Program-made: the position numbers and the translations under genes
Source: CAVSRC01 sp963798195
GTDB taxonomy: Bacteria; Pseudomonadota; Alphaproteobacteria; Rhizobiales; Kaistiaceae
Assembly (NCBI GenBank): GCA_963798195.1
Contig: CAWCSF010000010.1
Location: forward strand, 1,364,001-1,428,000
DNA length: 64,000 nucleotides
Direction of reading: 5' to 3'
In this document: positions 1-7,867 of the stretch, piece after piece
Position numbering within the stretch: position 1 is the first letter of the stretch
How the letters are laid out: each line of letters starts with the position of its first letter
Notes under the pieces: model-generated
Database searches by the model: none
What the model was told of the DNA's origin: nothing
The model's input: only the letters and a program-made list of their open reading frames with translations

Positions 1-97
1 GCAGCACACCCAATTCCGCCGCAGTCCGGAACCTGCCGCGCTCTCTCCCGTTAGAACCACGTTCATCCTTGTGAATCGGCAACCGGGAGCAGCAGAG

Positions 98-532
98 ATG
101 CGTGCAAGAGCGGCCTTGCCGCTGCTTTTCGCCCTGTCGGTGGCGGGCTGCAATGCCTACCCGATGGACCCCGAGGGCACCACCCAACACATCGAGGAAA
201 CCGGTTCGATGCGAACCGGCATCGTCGCCAGCCCCGACATGGACGAAGGCGCGGCACGTGATTTCGCCGGCCGTCTCGCCCGCCACCTCTCGGCGAAGCC
301 GGACTACGCGACCGGCAGCGCGGCAATTCTCCTGCGCCGCCTAGAGGAAGGCGAACTCGACATTGTCGTTGGCGACTTCGCCGCCGACAGCCCTTGGAAG
401 GAGAAGGCCGCGCTGACCGCCCCCATCGTCGCCAGGAACCCGCCCAAGGACGAGCCTGTCCTGCGCGGCGCCGTGCGCAAGGGCGAGAACCGCTGGCTGA
501 TGTTCATCGCCCGCAACGGAGGCATGGCATGA
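98..532 (+). CDS. Small lipoprotein resembling a truncated solute-binding protein
   Basis: Protein of 144 aa. The ATG at 98 is preferred over an in-frame GTG at 71 because it places a compact lipoprotein signal at the N-terminus: a charged start, a hydrophobic stretch and a lipobox ending LSVAGC near residue 20, followed by NAYP. The rest has a segment reading LEEGELDIVVGDF and then SPWKEKAALTAP. This resembles the part of family-3 periplasmic solute-binding proteins in which a ligand-mimicking protein 'pretends' a transport specificity, but the protein is far shorter than that family. The stop overlaps the start of the cation transporter as ATGA, so the two are probably co-translated. The substrate is not predictable. 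Confidence 0.7.
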   Translation: MRARAALPLLFALSVAGCNAYPMDPEGTTQHIEETGSMRTGIVASPDMDEGAARDFAGRLARHLSAKPDYATGSAAILLRRLEEGELDIVVGDFAADSPWKEKAALTAPIVARNPPKDEPVLRGAVRKGENRWLMFIARNGGMA

Positions 533-1437
533 GCAACAGCCGCATCCCGTCCGAGATCGAAGGCGACATCAAGCACTGCATCCGCCTCGAGTGGTGGACC
601 ATAGGCTGGCAGCTGTCGATCATCTTCGTCATGTTCCTTGTCATGGGCTCGAGCCAGGCGATGAAATCGGCCTGGACCGAAGACCTTCTGGGCCTCGTCC
701 CGGCTCTCGCGTTCCTCGTCGCCATTCATTTCGAGCGCAAGCAGCCCGACAGCAAATACCCCTACGGCTTCAACCGGCTGAACAGCCTCGCCTTCCTCAT
801 CTCGGCCACCGCACTTGTCGGCATGGGCGGCTACCTCATCTACGATTCCGGCACCAAGCTCATAGCCGCCGAGCATCCGACGATCGGCCCCATCGAGATC
901 TTCGGCCAGCCGGTCTGGCTCGGCTGGCTGATGATGGGCGCCCTGGTCTATTCGGTGATCCCGCCCGTCATCCTGGGCCGCATGAAGCAGCCGCTCGCCA
1001 GGCGTGCCCAAGACAAGGTCCTGCACACCGACGCCCTGATGCAGAAGGCCGACTGGATGACCGGCGTCGCCGCCATCATCGGCATCGGCGGCGTCGGCTT
1101 CGGCCTGTGGTGGGCGGACTCGGTTGCCGCCGCCCTTATCGCCGTCGACATCGTCCACGACGGCGTACGGGCATGGCGGGTCGCCGCCGCCGAGCTGATC
1201 GATGGTGCACCGCGTGCGCTCGAGAAGAACGAGATCGCCGAGGACGCAAAGGCCCTGCGCGAAACCCTCTCCGACCATTTTCCCGGCACCGACATCCGCC
1301 TCAGGGAGACCGGACGGCTCATCCGCGCCGAAATCCGCGGTGTCGAGCCGCCCCCCGCGCCCGTGGATCGCGCCGCGTTGTGGCCGGGAGATCCGGATCG
1401 CGCCTGGCGGTTTGCGTCGATCACCTTCTCGCGCTGA
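529..1437 (+). CDS. Cation diffusion facilitator (CDF) family transporter
   Basis: Protein of 302 aa in the inner membrane. CDF proteins exchange divalent metals such as Zn, Co, Mn or Fe for protons. The family signature YPYGFNRLNSL lies near residue 76, after two hydrophobic helices. Further helices follow, with a polar helix carrying HTDALMQKAD near residue 165, where CDF proteins carry their second set of metal ligands. In the TM2 region the usual HxxxD set is replaced by K and ED residues (AMKSAWTED), so metal choice cannot be read from the motif. The C-terminal cytoplasmic part is short. The start ATG overlaps the lipoprotein stop, indicating coupling; both may serve metal efflux. Confidence 0.88.
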   Translation: MSNSRIPSEIEGDIKHCIRLEWWTIGWQLSIIFVMFLVMGSSQAMKSAWTEDLLGLVPALAFLVAIHFERKQPDSKYPYGFNRLNSLAFLISATALVGMGGYLIYDSGTKLIAAEHPTIGPIEIFGQPVWLGWLMMGALVYSVIPPVILGRMKQPLARRAQDKVLHTDALMQKADWMTGVAAIIGIGGVGFGLWWADSVAAALIAVDIVHDGVRAWRVAAAELIDGAPRALEKNEIAEDAKALRETLSDHFPGTDIRLRETGRLIRAEIRGVEPPPAPVDRAALWPGDPDRAWRFASITFSR

Positions 1438-1662
1438 CCGGTTCAGGTGCGACACGCCGTCAGGCGGCGTAAAGCCGCCAATCCTACTTATCGGGCGATC
1501 CTCTCCCGTGACGTGATTCGCGCCACGTCGACATGCTTACCGGCCAGGTCAGCGCCCTCATTGCCGACGGAATTCGGCGCGGCGAATTCTCCGACGTCGA
1601 CCCGAGGCAACCGGACGCTATTTCAGCGCCCCGCGTTTTGCTTGTGGAAGCACCGCAGCTAT

Positions 1663-1679
1663 TTTAGAACAATTCCATA
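1663..1679. promoter_or_regulatory. Candidate iron control element (Irr/ICE box) upstream of mbfA
   Basis: The sequence TTTAGAA-CAA-TTCCATA matches the rhizobial iron control element TTTAGAA-N3-TTCTAAA, with a perfect left half and a slightly degenerate right half. It ends 15 bases before the mbfA start, where a bound repressor would block initiation. In Bradyrhizobium and Agrobacterium the regulator Irr binds such boxes and represses mbfA when iron is scarce. The site is seen directly; Irr binding is inferred. Confidence 0.75.
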
Positions 1680-1694
1680 TAACCGGATCTGCCA

Positions 1695-2672
1695 ATGCCC
1701 TTTCTCCCGTTCACGCCCCAACGCTCCTTCTCTGACCTGAGCGACCGCGAGGTCTTGGCCCTCGCGATCCAGAACGAAGAGGAGGATGGACGCATTTATC
1801 GGGATTTTGCGGAGCGGTTGCGGGCCGATTTCCCCGCGTCAGCCCAAGTCTTCACCGAGATGGCGGAGGAAGAGAACGGACATCGCCAGATGCTGTTCGA
1901 CCTCTACCGTCAGCGCTTCGGCGAGTACATCCCCCTCATCCGCCGCGAAGATGTCCGCGGTTTCATCCGCCGCAAGCCGCTGTGGATGAGCGACGCGTTC
2001 GACATCGACGCAATGCGGCAGCGCGCGGAATCGATGGAGGAGGAAGCGGCGAACTTCTACCGGCGCGCAGCGGCCCGAACGACCGATGCCGGCGTACGCA
2101 AGTTGCTGGGCGACCTTGCCGACATCGAAGCGGATCACGGCGCCCTCGCGCACAAGCTGACCGAGGGCATATCGGAGACCGCCAAGGTTGAGGAGCGCGA
2201 GACCGCCCGGCGCAGTTTCGTACTGCGTATCGTCCAGCCCGGCCTCGTAGGCCTGATGGATGGCTCCGTTTCAACGCTGGCGCCGGTCTTTGCCGCCGCG
2301 TTCGCGACACGGGACAGTTGGGACACGTTTCTGGTCGGCATGGCTGCCTCCGTCGGCGCGGGCATCTCGATGGGGTTCGCCGAAGCGCTCTCGGACGACG
2401 GTACGCTCACCGGACGCGGCCATCCGTGGATGCGCGGCTTCGTCACCGGCCTGATGACCACGGTAGGCGGCGTCGGCCATACCCTGCCCTACCTCATCCA
2501 CGACTTCTGGACGGCCACCATTCTTGCGATCGTCGTGGTGCTGATCGAACTCTGGGCGATCGCCTGGGTCCGGGCGCGTTACATGGATACGCCATTCCTG
2601 CGCGCTGCCTACCAGATCGTGATTGGCGGGCTGCTCGTCTTCATCACCGGCATCCTGATCGGCAGCGCCTGA
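1695..2672 (+). CDS. mbfA: Membrane-bound ferritin-like iron exporter MbfA
   Basis: Protein of 325 aa with two parts. Residues about 20-165 form a ferritin-like diiron domain with acidic/His motifs (NEEEDGRIY, MAEEENGHRQ, MEEEAANFY and DIEADH). Residues about 175-325 form a VIT1/CCC1-like membrane domain with about five hydrophobic segments (GLVGLMDGSVSTLAP near its start). Characterised MbfA proteins export iron and protect against iron and peroxide stress. The gene is single, flanked by about 250 bases of non-coding sequence upstream, and preceded by a near-consensus ICE box. No strong ribosome binding site is visible before the ATG. Confidence 0.93.
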   Translation: MPFLPFTPQRSFSDLSDREVLALAIQNEEEDGRIYRDFAERLRADFPASAQVFTEMAEEENGHRQMLFDLYRQRFGEYIPLIRREDVRGFIRRKPLWMSDAFDIDAMRQRAESMEEEAANFYRRAAARTTDAGVRKLLGDLADIEADHGALAHKLTEGISETAKVEERETARRSFVLRIVQPGLVGLMDGSVSTLAPVFAAAFATRDSWDTFLVGMAASVGAGISMGFAEALSDDGTLTGRGHPWMRGFVTGLMTTVGGVGHTLPYLIHDFWTATILAIVVVLIELWAIAWVRARYMDTPFLRAAYQIVIGGLLVFITGILIGSA

Positions 2673-2687
2673 CAAAGCGCGTGGCGG

Positions 2688-2723
2688 AAAAAAGTGAGCC
2701 GGCCCCGGGGCGGGGGCCGGCTC
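2688..2723 (-). terminator. Rho-independent terminator of the BTLCP gene
   Basis: The 11-base inverted repeat GAGCCGGCCCC / GGGGCCGGCTC (2696-2706 and 2713-2723) has a run of six A on its left. Read on the minus strand this is a strong GC hairpin followed by T residues, about 80 bases after the stop of the minus-strand gene ending at 2804. The hairpin may also slow plus-strand readthrough from mbfA. Confidence 0.75.
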
Positions 2724-2803
2724 TCATGGACCTGATCTTGGGGACGGGGGGTGGGACGCGACCAGGTCCAGGTCTCGATTTCTTGTGTCCCTATTCAGCC
2801 GTT

Positions 2804-3418
2804 TCAGCGTGACACGCTGCCAACTGCGACGGGCCGGGCGTCATTGATCCCCATCCACTGCCCGGTGTCGTATTCCGACTGGCGCTTGACGTATTCGTAG
2901 TCCGTGTCGCTCCACACGAGGACGCGCGGATTCAGGTTGTCGAGAACCAGGTCGCCCCGGTCCGTGAGCACCGTCAGCACCGCGTGCCCCTCGCCGTTCC
3001 GCTGGCGAACCACCGTGATCAGCAGGGCGCCGGTCGGCCAGCCCTTTGCGATCAGGTCGCGGCGCTTCAGCAGCACCAGGTCTTCGCAATCACCCAGCTT
3101 GCCCGGATAGGCCCAGACCTCGGGCCTTCCGAAAATCTCTTCGTCGGTCGCGGCCTTGATGTCGCGATTGACCTCGCCGTTCACCGCGACCAGTTCATTC
3201 CAACGCTTCGGCGTCAGATTGACCCGCGGATCGCGCTGGCTGTGCACCGAGCACTCATCAGAGTGGCTCAGGCAGAATTCGTAGTGCCCAATGGGCTGCG
3301 CCGACTTGCCGGTGGTCGCCATCATCGGCCCCCGCCCGGCTTGCGCCGTCGCCGTTCCGCCCCACAGCAGAAGTATTGCTGCCACAAAGGCAAGTGTATT
3401 ATACCCACCCAAACGCAT
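2804..3418 (-). CDS. Secreted transglutaminase-like cysteine peptidase (BTLCP family)
   Basis: Protein of 204 aa. The ATG at 3418 begins a clear signal peptide (MRLGG, then a hydrophobic core ending ATAQA), so the product is exported to the periplasm. The BTLCP family is related to LapG, a periplasmic protease that releases large adhesins. The Cys-His-Asp triad is visible: Cys in GDCEDLV, His in EGHAVLTV and Asp in LVLDNLNP. Two more cysteines in CLSHSDEC may form a disulfide. No LapD or adhesin gene lies nearby, so the substrate is unknown. It is monocistronic, with its own terminator and an AT-rich upstream region. Confidence 0.85.
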   Translation of the reverse strand: MRLGGYNTLAFVAAILLLWGGTATAQAGRGPMMATTGKSAQPIGHYEFCLSHSDECSVHSQRDPRVNLTPKRWNELVAVNGEVNRDIKAATDEEIFGRPEVWAYPGKLGDCEDLVLLKRRDLIAKGWPTGALLITVVRQRNGEGHAVLTVLTDRGDLVLDNLNPRVLVWSDTDYEYVKRQSEYDTGQWMGINDARPVAVGSVSR

Positions 3419-3577
3419 TGTGCATCCCCTCGACCCGAGATGCACAATGACACTGGAGCTTTTATTTCAGAATAAAATGCTCCGTACGATAAATATCAAA
3501 GTATATATTAGTTTTATTCAAATCGTCACGTCTAGTGCAATAGAATAGCAACCATATTCGCAGCGCCGAACGCTCAC
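3419..3577. other. AT-rich intergenic segment
   Basis: This stretch between the BTLCP start and the PilZ terminator is clearly richer in A and T than its surroundings, especially 3460-3545. It holds no convincing gene. It probably contains the promoter of the minus-strand BTLCP gene and could bind nucleoid-silencing proteins. No specific operator was recognised. Confidence 0.45.
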
Positions 3578-3600
3578 AAAAAAGCCGCCCGAAGGCGGCT
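3578..3600 (-). terminator. Rho-independent terminator of the PilZ gene
   Basis: The hairpin AGCCGCC-CGAA-GGCGGCT (3583-3600) is flanked on its left by five A residues, giving a U-tract on the minus-strand transcript. It lies 26 bases after the stop of the minus-strand PilZ gene. Confidence 0.8.
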
Positions 3601-3626
3601 CTGGAAGGCGGCAACACCAGTCGCAG

Positions 3627-4244
3627 CTAGAGGTTCTGCTCAAGCGAGGTGACGGTCTGCATCGTCGCGAACTCGATTGCGACGCCTTCCTCGAAGTGCC
3701 GCACGACACGCCCGCGCAGTTTGCCGACCATGACCGGCGAACCGATCGGCGGCTGCACGTCGACCGACAAGGCCAGACCAGACAGCGAAATGTCGACGAT
3801 GCGCGCCTGATATTCGCGCCCGTCCGGCAGGGTCATGGTCGTGACGGTAACCTTCGGAGCCGCGCGACCGTGTCGCCGATCTTCGGGAAGGTTGAGCTCG
3901 TGACGGTTGGCCAACCAGGTCAGTTTAGCAGCAAGCTTGTCCTTCTTGCGCATGGTGGCATTGACCGCCATGGCAAACCCGCCATCGAAAACGCGCGTAA
4001 TCTGGCCTTCGATGCGCCCGATATGGTCGAAATATGCAACTACGCGTTCGCCCACCCGGCCGCTCACCGGCGTGACCAGGGCGACGCTGCCGGGTGAGAT
4101 GTTTTGCGTCTGGCACGGATATTCACGCCGATCCTCCAGCATGAACCTGCCAAGCAGGCTAACGCTTACGCGCTGGTAGCGGCGGCGGTCATGCTGCCGC
4201 ACCAGCGGACGCTGGCGAGTACTCAGGGTATTCGTTGGGTCCAT
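3627..4244 (-). CDS. Tandem PilZ-domain protein
   Basis: Protein of 205 aa with no signal or membrane segment and two PilZ-like domains. The N-terminal copy has an RxxxR element (RRRYQR), but its second motif reads NISPGS instead of DxSxxG, so it may not bind nucleotide well. The C-terminal copy has an RxxxR element (RRHGR) and a canonical VDISLSG motif. PilZ domains bind cyclic di-GMP and change motility, polysaccharide export or enzyme activity through partner proteins. The ATG at 4244 is chosen; a TTG at 4298 would add 18 residues. A PAS protein gene lies about 100 bases upstream on the same strand and may be co-transcribed. Confidence 0.82.
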   Translation of the reverse strand: MDPTNTLSTRQRPLVRQHDRRRYQRVSVSLLGRFMLEDRREYPCQTQNISPGSVALVTPVSGRVGERVVAYFDHIGRIEGQITRVFDGGFAMAVNATMRKKDKLAAKLTWLANRHELNLPEDRRHGRAAPKVTVTTMTLPDGREYQARIVDISLSGLALSVDVQPPIGSPVMVGKLRGRVVRHFEEGVAIEFATMQTVTSLEQNL

Positions 4245-4346
4245 AGGGCGGCCGGCTGAACTCAGGTCGCCCTCATATTCCGCCTTCGCGGTTAACAACC
4301 GGTAATAACCGCGGCTACGTCATTTACCAAGGCTTGACGGCCACAA

Positions 4347-4985
4347 CTACTGCTTGCCGCCGTCAACGACATACAAGTGCCCGCGCTGACGGGAGCCATT
4401 CAAGGGGAAACGGATCGGCATGGCTGATGTACCTACAGGCTGAGCATTACCTGTCGGCCTGTCCGTGCGGCGGCGCAGCAAGGCCGGTGCCTCGTCGGGC
4501 CAGATCAGCCTGAGGCTGGCGATGCTCTGGCGGATGACCGGTTCGCTGCCAAGCCAGTACGGACGCTCCAGGAGCGCACAACTCCCAAGGACGCGATCGA
4601 ATTGTGCACCGCCGTGGCGCAGCGGCAGCAGGATGAGCTCGCATACAAGCTCCTGATCGCGGGCCGTATATCCGGATACGGTTACAACGGCCCCCGCGCC
4701 GTCCTCCGAGACCGCCGCTGCCAATGTCGCCATTGCGTGACGGTCTTCCCCCGACCAAAGGTCGAGGAAATTCGTGCCCTTTATCTCGCGACAATAGATC
4801 GAGCAAACGCGCGTTCCGGCCAGCCGCACGGCATATTCCTCGCGGCCGCCGACCTCGAGGATGAAGGTCTCGGCGAGGATCCGCCGAATGTCGCTTGGCT
4901 CGACAGAACTGCGCAACGGCGCCGACGCGTCGCCGCGCAGGCGGTTCCAGTAATCATACAGTTCACGCGTGGTCGCGTGCTTCAT
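4347..4985 (-). CDS. PAS-domain protein (PAS_5 type)
   Basis: Protein of 213 aa. Opening residues of the type TTRELYDYWNRLRG, then a single PAS-like domain with RLAGTRVCSIYCREIKG, are typical of the short PAS_5 proteins common in Hyphomicrobiales. These have no output domain and no known partner. An alternative ATG at 5006 would add seven residues. The protein has no membrane segment and is presumably a cytosolic sensor or localisation factor. Its position just upstream of a PilZ protein on the same strand suggests a link with cyclic di-GMP signalling, but that is inference. Confidence 0.75.
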   Translation of the reverse strand: MKHATTRELYDYWNRLRGDASAPLRSSVEPSDIRRILAETFILEVGGREEYAVRLAGTRVCSIYCREIKGTNFLDLWSGEDRHAMATLAAAVSEDGAGAVVTVSGYTARDQELVCELILLPLRHGGAQFDRVLGSCALLERPYWLGSEPVIRQSIASLRLIWPDEAPALLRRRTDRPTGNAQPVGTSAMPIRFPLNGSRQRGHLYVVDGGKQ

Positions 4986-5247
4986 GGTGCGGCCGCCCCG
5001 TTTCATTGTGGTGCCCCACGCGACCCGAAACGTCCCGTGTCCGGATTAGCGTGCAGGAACGGGACGGACTTTGTGCCGTTTTCCAATTCCTGTTCCCAAG
5101 GCTGCAGGCCGTATGCCAGCCCGCCCATGAAAGGCCGATTCGCAGTGGATTAGTGGGGACACGCCTCCGACGGCCTGTGGATCGTTCAGCACTATTTTTC
5201 GCCGTACGGCCTTTATTCAGCCTCTGGCCCGGCTATGGTCCCCCGCC

Positions 5248-5985
5248 ATGAACGCCCCCATGCCGTTCGGCCGGCCGCCCACCCGCCAGCCGGTCTTCAA
5301 CATCCCCCCGGTGATCGTCACCGTGCTGGCTGTCCTCCTCGGCATCCAGGCGATCCGGTCTTTCGCCCTGTCCTCAGACGCGGATCTGCGGATCATCCTC
5401 GACTTCGCGTTCATCCCCATCCGCGAGACGTCGCCCGAGGCCGTCTCGACCGTTATACCCGGCGGCGGCGCGCGGTTATGGACGTTCGTCACATACGCGT
5501 TGCTCCACGGCGGCTGGGCGCATGTCGGGTTCAATGCGCTGTGGCTGGCCGCCTTCGGCAGTCCCCTCGCATGGCGCTTCGGCACAACGCGCTTCCTGCT
5601 TTTCTCGGCGGCTGGCGCAATCGCCGGCGCGCTCCTGCACCTCGCGATCTATCCGAGCGAGATCACACCCATGGTTGGTGCTTCCGCGGCAATCTCGGCG
5701 CACATGGCCGGCGCCAGCCGCTTCGTGTTCGCAGCCGGCGGACCGATGTGGCGCGCGGAGGGCGTCGCGGCATACCGGCTTCCCGCAGCTCCGCTCGGAG
5801 CGATCGTCCGCGACCGGCGTGTCATGACGTTTCTCGCGATCTGGTTCGGCCTCAACCTGATCTTCGGTATCGGCGCCGTCAGTCAGGGAATCACGTCCGG
5901 TGCGGTGGCGTGGGACGCCCACGTCGGCGGATTCATCGCCGGCCTGCTCCTCTTCCCGCTCTTCGATCCGGTCAAGTCCACCTGA
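5248..5985 (+). CDS. Rhomboid-family intramembrane serine protease
   Basis: Protein of 245 aa with about six hydrophobic helices. Rhomboid landmarks in order are the loop with ALLHGGWAHVGFNALWL (His and Asn of the oxyanion region), the nucleophile Ser in GASAAIS near residue 145, and the general-base His in DAHVGGFIAGLLLFP near the C-terminus. The residue after the nucleophile is Ala instead of the usual Gly of GxSG. Rhomboids cut transmembrane segments within the membrane; no substrate is suggested by the neighbours. About 240 bases upstream carry no recognised gene. Confidence 0.88.
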   Translation: MNAPMPFGRPPTRQPVFNIPPVIVTVLAVLLGIQAIRSFALSSDADLRIILDFAFIPIRETSPEAVSTVIPGGGARLWTFVTYALLHGGWAHVGFNALWLAAFGSPLAWRFGTTRFLLFSAAGAIAGALLHLAIYPSEITPMVGASAAISAHMAGASRFVFAAGGPMWRAEGVAAYRLPAAPLGAIVRDRRVMTFLAIWFGLNLIFGIGAVSQGITSGAVAWDAHVGGFIAGLLLFPLFDPVKST

Positions 5986-6072
5986 AGCGTGTTGCAGCGC
6001 ACATTGCCATGTGTGTCAGAACGTCGCATCCTTGAGTCGGGCTAGGTGGGGGGCACACCAAGAGGTAAGCCC

Positions 6073-6504
6073 ATGACCGTAGCAATCATGCTGGGCGCCA
6101 AGGGCCGCGAGGTCGTAACGACGACGGCGGGCGCAACTGTGGCCGAGGCAACCGACACGCTGGCCACGCACAAGATCGGCGCGGTCGTCGTCGTCAGCGA
6201 CGACAACCGCATCGCCGGAATCGTCTCTGAACGCGACATTGTCCGCGCCATCGCGCGCGAAGGCGCCAGCGCGCTCGATCACGACCTCGGTCGCATCATG
6301 ACGCGGAAGGTCATCACCTGCCGCGAAGACGAGACGATCAACGATGTGATGACGCGCATGACGCAGGGCCGCTTTCGCCACCTGCCAGTGGTCGAAGGCG
6401 GCAAGCTCACCGGCATCATCTCGATCGGCGACGTCGTGAAGGCCCGCATCGAACAGGTCGAGCGCGAAGCGGACGAGATGCGCGCCTACATCGCCGCCGT
6501 CTGA
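6073..6504 (+). CDS. Tandem CBS-domain protein
   Basis: Protein of 143 aa made of two CBS motifs (a Bateman pair) and nothing else. The first covers GATVAEATDTLATHKIGAVVV and ISERD-like IVSERDIVRAIA; the second covers DETINDVMTRMT, RFRHLPVV and IISIGDVVKARI. Bateman pairs bind adenosine nucleotides such as AMP, ATP or SAM. Stand-alone versions are presumed to regulate a partner. The ATG at 6073 follows an AGAGG ribosome binding site at 6061; an upstream GTG at 6046 is less likely. Confidence 0.88.
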   Translation: MTVAIMLGAKGREVVTTTAGATVAEATDTLATHKIGAVVVVSDDNRIAGIVSERDIVRAIAREGASALDHDLGRIMTRKVITCREDETINDVMTRMTQGRFRHLPVVEGGKLTGIISIGDVVKARIEQVEREADEMRAYIAAV

Positions 6505-6523
6505 CGCGAGCCGCGCCTGTAGG

Positions 6524-6976
6524 TCAGCCCTTGTGGCCGACGTGCTTCATCGCGCCGTCGAACTCCAATGCGGTTTCGGCGGACGGAGCCTTGCCCAGCG
6601 GCACCGAGCGGTAGAAGCACGACCGGTAGCCCTGATGGCAGGCGACGCCATCTCCGGCAACGTTAACCTTCAGCAGGATCGCGTCCTGGTCGCAGTCGAC
6701 GCGGACATCCGACACGGAAAGCGTATTGCCGCTCTCCTCGCCCTTGCGCCAGAGCTTCTGCCGGGACCGGCTCCAGAACCACGCCTGCCCGCTCTCGATC
6801 GTGCGCGCCAGCGCTTCCCAATTCATGTGGGCGACCATCAGCACCTCGCCGCCGGTCGCGTCTACCGCGATTGCCACGATGAGCCCGTCCCTGTCGAAAA
6901 GCGGGGCAAGATCTGTTCCGGTTTCGACCGAATGCTCATCGGTACGCGGGGCAAATGTCGGAGATGACGACGTCAT
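6524..6976 (-). CDS. hisI: Phosphoribosyl-AMP cyclohydrolase HisI
   Basis: Protein of 150 aa catalysing the third step of histidine biosynthesis, opening the adenine ring of PR-AMP. Motifs seen: WFWSRSRQKLWRKGEESGN for substrate binding, DCDQDA for Mg2+ and CHQGYRSCFY for Zn2+. This is a stand-alone HisI without a HisE part, as in many alphaproteobacteria. The ATG at 6976 gives the usual MTxxx...R N-terminus; another ATG at 7000 sits almost on a GGAGG. It lies downstream of folE on the same strand with about 100 bases between, an arrangement common in Hyphomicrobiales. Confidence 0.95.
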   Translation of the reverse strand: MTSSSPTFAPRTDEHSVETGTDLAPLFDRDGLIVAIAVDATGGEVLMVAHMNWEALARTIESGQAWFWSRSRQKLWRKGEESGNTLSVSDVRVDCDQDAILLKVNVAGDGVACHQGYRSCFYRSVPLGKAPSAETALEFDGAMKHVGHKG

Positions 6977-7079
6977 GATCGTGCTCGCAATCTGTCCCAT
7001 GCCTCCACGGTTGATGGGGGGGCAACGGCTGAATAGCAAAACGGATGCTCGAACGCGAAATCGGCCTTCGCCGAAGCAG

Positions 7080-7715
7080 CTATGCGCCCTGCCCGCCCTT
7101 GACCAGCGTCATGAAGCGCACCTGCTCCGCCGGATCGTCGCGGAAGGAGCCGGTGAACTGCGTGGTCACGGTCGAAGCGCCATGCGCGCGCACCCCGCGA
7201 TGGGTGACGCAATGATGTTCGGCCTCGATCATGATCGCTGCCCCGCGCGGGCGCAGTGCCTCATCGAGGGCGCCGATCACCTCGGCCGTCAGACGTTCCT
7301 GCGTCTGGAGGCGGCGGGCGAATATCTCGACGACGCGCGCGAGCTTGGAGAGGCCGGCGACTTTTTCGCCCGGGTAATACGCAATGTGGGCGCGTCCACT
7401 AAACGGCATCATGTGATGCTCGCAGTGTGAGTAGAACGGGATGTCGCGTACCAGGACGATATCGTCGTAGCCGCCATCATCGTCGAAGGTTCGTTCCAGC
7501 ACCGCCGCCGGGTCGAGGCCATAACCCTCGTAGAGTTCCTCGAACGCGCTGGCTACGCGCGCCGGTGTATCCTTGACCCCGTCCCGGTCGGGGTTGTCTC
7601 CGGCCCAGGCGATCAGGACCCGCACGGCCTCTTCGACCTGGTCCCGCGTCGGGCGGCGCACCGGTTCCGTGGCAGCCGGCTTTGCCGACGGGGGCTTTCC
7701 AGTGAAGGCGTCCAT
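7080..7715 (-). CDS. folE: GTP cyclohydrolase I FolE
   Basis: Protein of 211 aa that converts GTP to 7,8-dihydroneopterin triphosphate, the first step of folate synthesis. The signatures FYSHCEHHMMPF (Zn-binding Cys/His) and the later EAEHHCVTHRGV are intact, and the full family length is present with a short proline/alanine-rich N-terminal extension. An AGGAG ribosome binding site precedes the ATG. It is divergent from the NifU-like gene, with about 150 bases between that must hold both promoters, and probably heads a folE-hisI transcript. Confidence 0.96.
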   Translation of the reverse strand: MDAFTGKPPSAKPAATEPVRRPTRDQVEEAVRVLIAWAGDNPDRDGVKDTPARVASAFEELYEGYGLDPAAVLERTFDDDGGYDDIVLVRDIPFYSHCEHHMMPFSGRAHIAYYPGEKVAGLSKLARVVEIFARRLQTQERLTAEVIGALDEALRPRGAAIMIEAEHHCVTHRGVRAHGASTVTTQFTGSFRDDPAEQVRFMTLVKGGQGA

Positions 7716-7867
7716 GCAATTCTCCTAGGCCAACCGCGCGGTACGGCCCAATAATCCGAGTTTCTGCGGTCTATATAGTCGCCCGCGCCAGACTTGCGAA
7801 GCACCGCTTCGGCAAGGTTCCCATGCGGAGGTGGCGGGGCTACGGGCGCTAACCTATATTCGACGCG

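Noticed and set aside
304..1455. A 383-codon minus-strand frame opposite the lipoprotein and CDF transporter
   Set aside because: Composition is that of an antisense shadow; the plus-strand genes have recognisable motifs.
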